A DNA stretch of 64,000 bases from Lutjanus erythropterus (Eukaryota; Chordata; Actinopteri; Lutjaniformes; Lutjanidae). Location: contig CM034610.1 of the NCBI GenBank assembly GCA_020091685.1, positions 28,631,673-28,695,672 on the forward strand, given 5' to 3'. Below are positions 55,611-64,000 of the stretch, in pieces; the stretch's first letter is position 1; each line of letters begins with the position of its first letter. A program made the position numbers and the translations under genes. Under the pieces are notes generated by a model. The model was given only the letters and a program-made list of their open reading frames with translations. It made no database searches and had not been told where the DNA came from.

Positions 55611-58275
55611 TACGAGGACATTTCAGTTCTCTCACTCTCTGATCCCTCTGCTGAATTTTGCATTGAAAAAGGAAACATTGAAACACTGGAAAAAAGTTGT
55701 AGTGGCACTTAAAAAAAAGTTTCACTGAAAAATGAAACACAGGTGTTAAAAATAATTTTCTTTTATTTGAATTTTCTGTTTGTTTCTGTCACTCTGCTGT
55801 GTTTTTCCAGGCCGGTCTCTTGCTGACCTTTTTGTCCTCAGCGTCACTGGTCTTTAGTTTCAATTCTCTGTCACAGTTTTGGCATGAAGAGGAGGGATTA
55901 GAGAGGAGGGCAGAAGGAGAGCGTGATTTACATATAATCTGCATACAGAGGAGAGAAGGTCCTTCTGAAGCCAACATCCACTCTGAACCCTCTCTTTGAT
56001 TCTCGCCTACAGAACGGGATGTTTGTTATATTTTGTTTTCAGTTTCCAGAGTTTCCCAAGTTTTCTTTCATTGAAGGCTAAAAGAAAGAGGTCAGATGGA
56101 TCCATTCAAGCCTGAATTTTGGTGTCTGAATGAGTTTAACCTCACCAGGAAAACGACAAGCAGCTTATTATGACCGATGTTTACGTTTATGGTTATTAGG
56201 TGCATTTTTTTGTTTTCTCATATTGATGCACAAAGTACTATTTGGCGACTGCATGAGACGCACCAGGAAGACTTTTTAACGTTGTCGCTGTTTGGGTAGA
56301 TTTAGGATAACAACGTGTTTGGGGTTACAATAACTAACTTGATGTCACTAAAGCGACACTAAAGTCACATGATGCGTGTAAGGTCGTGTGCCTTACAACT
56401 TCGGTTTCACCCAGGACACGAACCCCGGTGTCCTGGGTGAAAATCCTGTGGTTGTATTAAGTCGTCCATCCGCCTCACCTCCATAAAGTGCTGACTTTCT
56501 CCCTCTTTATGCTACATCAACAGCCCGGGGCGTCTTATACAGCTGTTAACACCTACCATGTGTGTCTGACAGACTTATTTTAACCCAAACCGTGATTTTT
56601 TCCTAAACCAAGCCAATTACACTGTCTGACAATGTTAACCAAGTGACACCAAGAGCCCATTACACCTGTCACTGGTCTCCAACAGTCATACATGTCATTC
56701 TGGGAGTTGATAGGTGTGTTCGAGATGAGCAAGTGATCACCAGCGATCGCTGCACAATACATGCTTGATCCTGACTTGCTCTGACGTCACGCACACGTGG
56801 GCGAGATCGAGGCGGCCGCAGTTTTCAGAGCCAGGCGCCGCAGTTGTTCTCCACCGACTGCAAACGCCTGACTGTCACCTGATCGATGAGCTAACAGGTT
56901 TCAGGTGACTCTTAATTTGACAACAAACAGCCTGTGTTGTATGAAATACTCATTTTCTGTGTAACTGTAATATTTAATGCTAGATATTAATCTTATGTTG
57001 CATCATGAAGTTATAATCTGTTAACATGCAGTTATTTTGTGGCTGATGATAATAATAAAGGTTATTTATTATTTATAGAGATTTGTGCTGAAATGGCAGT
57101 TGGATCAAAAGGCATTAACACGGTGAACATGACCGAAAAATCTAAATCCAGTTGATCCAATCCATGATTTTGGCCTGGAGATCCCTGAGGGCAGAAGCTT
57201 TTAAACTGAATTAACATATAATACTTTAATATAATTTATTTGCGTTTTGGACACTTGAAAAGAAAAAGTCTTTGTCTTTGTACAGTTTGGAAATGTTTTG
57301 AGTTGAATTCAAACTACATTAATTCAAAGTAAAAATAGATGTTATGAATTCAGTTGTATCTAAATGTCACTATTAGATATTCATTGCTCATAATAATTCA
57401 GATTATTTTTGCTTTTTTTTTGTCTTCCATAGAGTCTCCTTAGATAAACTTAGGTATTATTTCTGAAACAGCCTTCAGCAAAACATCTGCGTTTGATGAA
57501 CTGTGCATTTTCTGTATATGAAAGAAGTTCCAGTGCCAAAGAGGAGAAAAAACTCTTCTTACATGACATCTAACCTTTATTACTTTTCCTACGAGATGTT
57601 TGCTCCCCTCTGTCGTTCTTTAATCCATGCCACGTTTCTGCCGTTTGTTGCTCAACATGAGGACGTTTCTGGGACGTGGGATGAGCAGGCCACTCTCTGT
57701 TTCCAAAATGAAGCAATAACAATCATGTGAGGAGGCCTGCAGGAGAACAACGGCCGATTGTCCGAGGAGGGAGTTTCCAGAGCCTCCCCTGCTGATTCAA
57801 GGTTGCTTCCTGATCTGAGAGCTGAGGAATGTCGAGCACCGACGTCACTTTAATTATGGGTTTAAATTTCAAAGAGTCCGTAGATTTATCTGTGTATCAG
57901 TGTCAATCTGCTAGTGGCAGTTTCAATCTAATTTAATAAGTTCAAAGGAACAGCTGGCTAATTTCCAAAAGCCATTTTCTTTATGAAGCCATTAAAAAGT
58001 AATTAAAAAGATAAGAATGCTAAAGAACAAATTAGTTTTACTCAGAGTGACCTGGAGGTAATGAGAGGTTGTGTGTGACCCAACTTTGACTTTGATCTCA
58101 TGTATAAAATTGTTCTCAAAGAGCTGTCAGATGTGATTTGATGGATTAATTTTCTGCTGCCGTGTCTCTTATAAACTCAGTGTTAACAGTGTGAGTGAAT
58201 TCTACATTTTCCTGGTTGTGTGTCCCCGCTGACACGTCCACCTGGTGTACATTAGTTAACACTCAGGAGGGTTAA
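55611..58275. other. Non-coding stretch with unclassified repeats
   Basis: CACCCAGGACACGAACCCCG with TGTCCTGGGTGAAAATCCTG (56,410-56,452) forms a short inverted pair inside what looks like a dispersed repeat (56,250-56,640). A GC-rich patch at 56,716-56,900 (GACGTCACGCACACGTGGGC) may be another element or a regulatory site. No gene was recognised; the 75-codon frame at 57,503 has no support. Confidence 0.4.
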
Positions 58276-58369
58276 AATTGTTTTAGTCATGCATGCTAGC
58301 AGCCAGGTTCTGGAAATTGCTCTGACAGGCTGTCAGCTGGTCCAGCGTGTTGTTCCAGACCAAACCATC

Positions 58370-59345
58370 GCAACAACTATCTGATGGATCACCGTAAAAT
58401 ATGTACCGACATTCATGAGATGAAGATTAATCCTAATGACTTTAATGATTTAACTTTGGTGATCCTCTGACTTCCTTAGGGCCATCATCAGGTCAAGAAG
58501 TTCATTTTCAAAATTCATAGTATTCCCATCATCCTCAGCTGCTAATTAGCAACATGCTAACATGCCAAACTAAGGCATCCAACATGTTAAATATTATACA
58601 TGCAGGACATTAACATTTTTATTACATGGCTTTGTTAAATACTTGATTCTTGGTCAGTTAAAGCATTTTAAGGTCTGTTATTTCTGTATAACAGACCGTT
58701 GCTATAGAGACAGTCCTGATCATAGGCTTTGGAGGAGCAATAAAATCATTGTTGAATCACTAAAATCATTTTAAAATGTATATTTTGTGTCAAATTATTG
58801 CATTTTTTGGTACATAATCATGTAATGAGCAGGATAAAATACAGTGAGTAGGTAACTATGGTGAAAAACCAGTAACCATATCTTAATAAGCATCGGCATG
58901 TTTGCATCAGGGTTGCCAGGTCTGTGGGGTTTTTTTCATGAGATGAATTTTTTGTCTGCTGGTTGGGTCAACCTATTTTGGAAGCAAATTAAATTAATAA
59001 GACCTATAAATACACATCCATATTTGGAATAAAAACAAAAAATTCTACCTAAACCCTACAAAACTGACTCCAGAATAGCACATATACACATACACACACA
59101 TACATGGCACACAATGCACAGACATCCACATAAACACATAAAAAAAGGCTTTCCACCTGTTGTCACCAGTGTTATTGGCCGTTGGGCTGGTTTTGTCGCA
59201 CAGATCTGGCAACCTGGCAAACAGCAATACCATACGACTAGCTAGCATGCTGATGTTAGCATTTAGCTCAAAGCACTGCTATGTTGAATTATGACCTCAC
59301 AGAGGTAGCATGTCTGTAGTCTTAGTTAAATTAAAGTACATTTAA
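58370..59345 (-). repeat. Dispersed repeat family B (copy 5), split by later insertions
   Basis: TTCATGAGATGAAGATTAAT, CCTAATGACTTTAATGATTT, AACTTTGGTGATCCTCTGAC and CAACATGCTAACATGCCAAA are the reverse of the 14-kb copies. The family continues only at 59,236 with AGCTAGCATGCTGATGTTAG, CATTTAGCTCAAAGCACTGC. In between lie an A/T-rich segment and the hAT-like element at 58,908-59,216. Confidence 0.6.
58908..59216. mobile_element. CAGGGTTGCCAGG-type element (hAT-like), second copy
   Basis: CAGGGTTGCCAGGTCTGTG on the left and GGCTGGTTTTGTCGCACAGA then TCTGGCAACCTG on the right are inverted relative to each other and match the ends of the 46,610-47,206 element. At 309 bp it is internally shorter. 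A (CA)-rich patch at 59,083-59,105 sits in the middle. Confidence 0.75.
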
Positions 59346-60001
59346 TTATGACGTGTTGTAAAAATTTGCATGACTTAAACCTCTGTTTTGCTAACCGTAA
59401 CTGCACCGTAGCTTCATGTTGAGCTGAGGCTGATGGGAATTATCTGCAGGGATTTTTTGACAAAATAAACAAATCTGAATTTTGAACTTGTGACAAAAAG
59501 TTTTGGAATCACCACAATTAAAATTTCATCTCACTCCATGCAGCAGTTATTGACAGATTTCAGCCTGGACTGACCAACATTAGCATGGCTAAAATGTTCT
59601 TTACTGCATCATATATTTTGTTAAAAACAATCAGGCCAATTAAACATTTTTACCTGCTAAATGCTAAATAGGCAGGTTTAAATTGTCACTGTATGTTTTC
59701 TGTTTATTTTTGCCTTTCAGTTGCTTTGTATTTGAGCAAGAGGTTTTCAAACCTTTGGTTTTAGTCATCTTGAAAAGAACTCAACATGGGAAGCTATTTA
59801 CAGCCACACAGGCAGGAGATTGAGTTTCTGTAATGAATATGAAGTACCAGAAAGCTAAGTGCATAACTTTTTTAAAACTATAAATCTACAAACACCTCCC
59901 CACATTGCCAAGAGTGAAATACTTGTGCAATATGAATTTTTAATTAAATAATAAAAGTGATAAATATGACTACCAGCTGCTGCTGTGGAGCGGTGAAAGC
60001 G

Positions 60002-60004
<3 letters not shown>

Positions 60005-60049
<45 letters not shown>
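60005..60049. repeat. (GA)22 microsatellite
   Basis: Pure GA run. Confidence 0.97.
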
Positions 60050-60051
<2 letters not shown>

Positions 60052-60284
60052 TGGATCGATGGGAAAATCAAAACGCAGTCCAGAATTTCTCAACTCATAA
60101 GTTTCAGGTCTGATGTGAGTAACAGACCACAGCGGGAGGTTTGATCCACCGAGCAACTGCTCTTCTTCACACACCAGAACAAAACCAAGGAGAGTTTTCT
60201 GTCTAAACAAACCAAGACAAAATATTTTAAATGCATTTATATTTAGTTTTACTAACATCATGATCTGATGTATTGTTAGAGTAA

Positions 60285-60680
60285 GAGTGTCTCTCTGTGG
60301 TACTTCTGTGTCTCTGTTGTTGTTTCATGTCTCTGTGTGTCTCCTCGTTGTTTTGTATTGATATTTCTGTCTCTTTGTGCTTGTTTTGCATTTCTTTATG
60401 GTACTTTTGTGCCTTTGTGTGTCTCCTCATCATTGCTTTGTGTCTTTGTGGAAATTTTGAGTTTCTGTGGATGTTTTAGGTCCCTTTGTTGTACATTTGT
60501 GTCTCTGTTGTTGTATGTCTCTTGGTGGTGCTCTTGTGTCTTTTCATAGTCCTTTCTATCTGTCTCCTCACCATTGTTTTGTATCTTTGCGGTAGTTTTG
60601 CGTCTCTTTGTTGTACTTTTGTGTCTCTGTTCTTGTTTTCTGTCTCTTGGTGGTTCTGGCGTGTCACTTCATAGTTGTTT
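60285..60680 (+). repeat. Degenerate GTGTCTCTTTGTTGTACTTTT minisatellite
   Basis: A ~20-bp T/G-rich module (TGTGTCTCTGTTGTTG, CTTTGTTGTACTTTTG, CTCTTGGTGGT) repeats for about 400 bp, with longer echoes: TCTCCTCATCATTGCTTTGT at 60,422 against TCTCCTCACCATTGTTTTGT at 60,566. Open frames on both strands here are periodicity artefacts. Confidence 0.85.
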
Positions 60681-60734
60681 GTGTGCAGCTGTCTGTGCAG
60701 TATCTGCTCAGTAATCCATCAATACATTTATCTG

Positions 60735-61760
60735 ATTATTATTATTATGAATTACTTTGCAGATTAAAATGTAATCATAACATAAAATATGATACTTTAT
60801 GATAGATTAAACTACCCAACAGTATATAAAGTGATTAAAAATGTACTCAAAGTATTAAACAGACCCGACTTTACCCCTGAATACTGGATAAAATTAAATT
60901 AAATTAAATGCAAAACTAAAAAAGGCTGTGATTTATATGCTGGCTGCCACTTGTGAAGTGTTTTTGCACTGCAGTGTTTCTTAAATAAAAATATAAATAC
61001 GACTGATTATATAATAATATTGGAATAATGTTGCAGACACATTAGAAGCATTTTAATGTTGTAGCTGTTTGAGATGGAGATCATTTGGACTTCTTTATAC
61101 ACTGTTGGGTTGTTTGATTTATTAAAGTATTATCAAAGCATTATTTTGATCTTATTTTTGTATATAAAATAAGAATCTATACAGTAAAGTCTGTGCAGCT
61201 GTCAGGTACAAAATGTCCCTCTGAAATGTAAAATGGAAACAACTGAAGTACAGACAGAAGACAGGATTTTAGAAATACTGAAGTCATGAGACCAAGTCAA
61301 GATAAATCAAAAAAAATAAAACCTCTGGTACAAAATATTTCAGGTGTTATTTATGCAGTTAAATATTAAATATAGTCTGTAAGTTGTAGTTCCTCATATA
61401 AAGGTCTAAATATACACTGCCAGGAAAAAAAAATTAAACTTATTTAACTTATTTGTTTTCTGAGCTCACAGTAGTCAAATTGAAATATTATGAGTATAAA
61501 AATACAGTGACAAGCCCATATAAAATACCCAGCATGCCATGTGTTCTTCTCATTTTGTGTCGATTGATCTTAAACCCACATTCAGAGGAAAAAAATAGCT
61601 GCAACATTACCTCACTGTTCAGCAATAATAATAATAATCCAACAATATATTATTACATTTTCCTGATAATATATTCATACTTTAACATCATTTTGAATGC
61701 AGGACTTTTATTTGTAATGGAGTATTTTTTTCAACTGTCTGACTTTTCCATCACTGATGT
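60735..61760 (+). mobile_element. AGTACTTTTACTTAAGTA-type repeat (copy 3, interrupted)
   Basis: ATGATAGATTAAACTACCCA, ACAGTATATAAAGTGATTAA mark the left part and AATAATAATCCAACAATATA, TTGAATGCAGGACTTTTATT, TGTAATGGAGTATTTTTTTC the right part. The roughly 700 bp between them is unrelated AT-rich DNA, so the copy was split by insertion or rearrangement. Confidence 0.6.
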
Positions 61761-61854
61761 GAAGAGCTTCCTCACTGATCTCTGGACTTACATCATCGTG
61801 GTGGATTTGGGGCCCTGTGCAGCAGAATAGTCTGTATATGACAAGAAGCAACCA

Positions 61855-62345
61855 TGATTTCAAGTAGAGTAATCAACAGATGTAATCAGATTACAGATAC
61901 AGTAAGTAAAAAGGGGATTATTAGTAGGATTAGAACTTTAAATGAAGAATGACATACCACCAGGCACAGTTCATTATCATGTCCTCTGATGAAAAAATGA
62001 TTCCCTGACTGGAAATTTCACCATTTTTTGTCTTTAAATCAAATCAGTCAATCAATAAATTTCTCACAGGAAGGATCAGCTGGACAAACTAACGAACCTA
62101 ACAGTGAACACAAAACACACAGAGCTGCGATGATTAATCTGTTAATTAATCGACTATTTAATTAATCTGCATGTGTTATGATAATCAATTTATCATTTTG
62201 AGTCATTTTTTTAAATAGAAAAGTGAAAATTCTCTGATTTCAGCTCCTTAAATGTGAATAAACTGAATATTTTAGACTTGTGGATGAAACAAAATATTTG
62301 AGGACATCATTTTGGACTTTTTGGACTAAACAGTAATAAAATTAC
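61855..62345 (-). mobile_element. Composite repeat unit C (copy 3, reverse) with MITE body
   Basis: ATGTAATCAGATTACAGATA, CACAGTTCATTATCATGTCC and AGGAAGGATCAGCTGGACAA are the reverse of 40,080-40,300. They lead into a reverse MITE at 62,120-62,345 (AGAGCTGCGATGATTAATCT…GGACATCATTTTGGAC). Confidence 0.6.
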
Positions 62346-62371
62346 ATTATTTTTATTTTAACTTTTAACTC

Positions 62372-62600
62372 AAGTTGACGTCCTCAAATGTCTTGTTTTG
62401 TCCACAACCTGAAAATGTTCAGTTTACTCGCCTAAAATTGTTAGAAAAACAGAAAATATTTACATTTAAGAACCTGAAATCAGAGAATTTGGACTTTATT
62501 TCTTCAAAGAAATTACTCAAAATGATTAATCAATTGTCAAAATAGTTGCCCTTTAATTTAATAGTTGATTAATAATTGATTAACCGTTGCAGCTCTATTT
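62372..62600 (+). mobile_element. AGGGCTGCAACTAA-type MITE, facing the reverse copy
   Basis: GACGTCCTCAAATGTCTTGT, TTTGTCCACAACCTGAAAAT, TTTACATTTAAGAACCTGAA and the right end GATTAACCGTTGCAGCTCT. It abuts the reverse copy at 62,120-62,345, so the two half-elements form a palindrome of about 480 bp. Confidence 0.8.
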
Positions 62601-62682
62601 TATTTGTTGATATGTTTTTTTGTACAATGTGAAACTGCAAAGTAACTGTAACTGTCAAACGGGAGTAAAAAGTACAATATTT

Positions 62683-62843
62683 TAGGGCCACAACTGATGA
62701 TTATTTCCATCATCAATTTATCTGTTCATTATTTTCTTGATTAATTTGAAACTAACTAACTTTAATTGATCAACTATCAAAATAGCTGGCGATTAATTTA
62801 ATAATGGATTATTAATTGAATAATCTATTAATTGTTGCAGCTC
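62683..62843 (+). mobile_element. AGGGCTGCAACTAA-type MITE, short internally deleted form
   Basis: AGGGCCACAACTGATGATTA and AATTGTTGCAGCTCTA are both termini of the family, but only ~160 bp remain. The whole centre (TTTGTCCACAA…CACATTTAAG) is missing. Confidence 0.8.
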
Positions 62844-63059
62844 TAAAAATCTTATATTATACCTATTTTCCTCAAACATTTTTCTTTTTTGAAAAAAATC
62901 GTGCTTTAGTTCTGGTTCTGTGATTTGGATATTGCACTCGGCCATATCGCGGTTTTATCTCGATTAATTGTGCAGCCCTGATATAATTTCTGGGCCAGAA
63001 TGTAAATTAAACGTACATTAAAGTTTCTTCCACCTCTGTATGTGTTAATATAATTTATT

Positions 63060-63345
63060 TTCCCATGCAGTGTGTGATGTTCTCTGCAGACTGAACAGCA
63101 GCTGAGTCGCTGTTCCTCCTGACATCAGCAGAGGGAAACGTTGGACTCCTTTTTCTCTCCACCTCAGACAATAAAAACAAGGCGAAGCCCGCACACACAC
63201 ACACGGCAGCAGCGGCAGCAGCAGCATCTCCTCCATTCAAAGCCCGGCACCGAGCTCCGTCTGCGGAGGGGGAAGAGCTCTCACACGGCCGGGAGGAGTA
63301 TGGACACATGGCCGCCGAGCTGGGACTAGAGATGTAGGCGCAGAG
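63060..63345 (+). promoter_or_regulatory. CpG-rich promoter and 5' leader of the right-hand gene, with uORFs
   Basis: GC and CpG rise sharply from about 63,180 (GGCAGCAGCGGCAGCAGCAG, CGGCACCGAGCTCCGTCTGC). No TATA box stands out, fitting a CpG-type promoter. The leader contains two overlapping 9-codon uORFs: MDTWPPSWD-stop (63,300-63,329) and MAAELGLEM-stop (63,308-63,337), the second ending in ATGTAG just 8 nt before the main ATG. The transcription start is not determined. Confidence 0.5.
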
Positions 63346-63442
63346 ATGCAGACCAGCTACATCTCTCGTTTGCTCCTGGTGGTGTGGACCTGCGCGCTTT
63401 GGGAGGCGCTGGCCAAATCTCTTCCAGATCAAGGAGCACTGG
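63346..63442 (+). CDS. Signal-peptide first coding exon of an unidentified secreted/membrane protein
   Basis: The reading frame starts MQTSYISRLLLVVWTCALWE and continues ALAKSLPDQGAL, then splits a Gly codon at the donor G|GTAAGC (phase 1). A polar start, the hydrophobic core LLLVVWTCAL and the small residues A-L-A before K make a convincing secretion signal, with cleavage likely after EALA. A signal exon ending in phase 1 is typical of extracellular and receptor genes. The rest of the gene is outside the window, and 33 residues are too few to name it. It is in the plus strand, divergent from the CRF-receptor gene. Reading through the donor gives only a short frame before a stop, which supports splicing. 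Confidence 0.65.
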
Positions 63443-64000
63443 GTAAGCTCAGCTCGCCATACGGGGGATGCAGCACAATGAGGAGATGGGAGTGGTTGCT
63501 TTTTTATGGCTTTTGTCGACAAACCGTCGATCTGCGCTGCGCTGCGCTCTCACATCATCCAGGCAGGGAGGAGATGGGTTTTAGAGGATGATTTTCTTCT
63601 TGTATCCGCGTTAAAATGTCAGTTTGATGGTGAAGATCGGTTAATATCCAGGAGGAGATATGACACACAGGGCCAGGCTCGTGTTATTGTGCTCTGGTAC
63701 AGTACAGATGTGTGGTTAGAGAAGCTGCTGATGGAACCAGGCCTTAAAGAGAGTCTGCTGCTGTAACATCAGGCCTGACCTGCTGTAAACCAACCGGGCC
63801 TGCATGTGTTATTTCATGCACAATAATGACAGAGAGAGCAGGAGGCCTCGGGTCCACAATTTAACTGTCACTCACTAACACAACACACACATCTGTGTCT
63901 TAAAAACGCCCAGAATCCATCTGCATGAGTGAAAAACAACGCTTTGTGTTGAATAATGAAGCAGCAGCAGCTTTGAAAACACCATTGTTTATATTATGTT
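63443..64000 (+). other. Start of intron 1 of the right-hand gene
   Basis: The sequence after GTAAGC keeps a high CpG content to about 63,570 and then returns to background. No further exon with an acceptor is seen before the window edge. Confidence 0.5.

Noticed and set aside
60285-60680. Overlapping open frames on both strands suggesting a gene
   Set aside because: The T/G-rich minisatellite keeps several frames open; there is no coding signature.
63055-63522. 155-codon minus-strand open frame
   Set aside because: It lies antisense to the CpG-rich leader and signal exon; GC-rich sequence lacks stops by chance, and it is rich in Ala/Ser/Pro runs with no domain.

Overview
The window looks like nuclear DNA of a ray-finned fish, most likely a percomorph. 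It is gene-poor and intron-like, carries long (TG)n/(CA)n microsatellites, and is packed with short inverted-repeat DNA elements and L2-type LINE tails of a kind I associate with percomorph genomes. I see no prokaryotic features, no tRNA or rRNA gene, no CRISPR array and no retrovirus-like element.

Two genes can be supported. (1) On the minus strand, three small exons (18,990-18,934; 16,972-16,913; 15,756-15,631), all bounded by phase-1 splice sites, encode the extracellular hormone-binding domain of a corticotropin-releasing-factor receptor (class B GPCR). The last exon reads [11 protein letters not shown]...[15 protein letters not shown], which is closest to CRHR1. I found no signal-peptide exon and no exon 4 or transmembrane exon, so the gene must run off the left edge with an intron of more than 15 kb. 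A CpG-richer stretch ending in a strong minus-strand splice donor at 29,300 is a candidate upstream first exon. (2) On the plus strand near the right edge, a CpG-rich 5' leader with two short uORFs precedes a signal-peptide exon (63,346-63,442, phase-1 donor) of an unidentified secreted or membrane protein that continues beyond the window.

Layout: 1-15.6 kb is repeat-rich intron or flank, with two L2 LINE tails and TTAA-type MITEs. 15.6-19 kb holds the CRF-receptor exons, with a DNA element filling most of one intron. 19-29 kb is probably intron 1 and flank. 29.3-30.1 kb is the candidate promoter. 31-35 kb holds several MITEs and a ~55-bp minisatellite. 36.9-38.8 kb is a degenerate ~185-bp tandem array split by a 560-bp inverted-repeat element. 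39-48 kb holds composite repeats, AT-rich low complexity and a clear nested-transposon case. 49-63 kb is again repeat-rich non-coding DNA, ending in the promoter of the right-hand gene.

The most interesting points are an apparent extra symmetric exon in the CRF-receptor ligand-binding domain (absent from the tetrapod CRHR1 layout as I know it), two 12-nt in-frame splice choices around it, a pair of non-coding motifs repeated 7 kb apart, the ~55-bp minisatellite family found at two sites, and the nested insertions.
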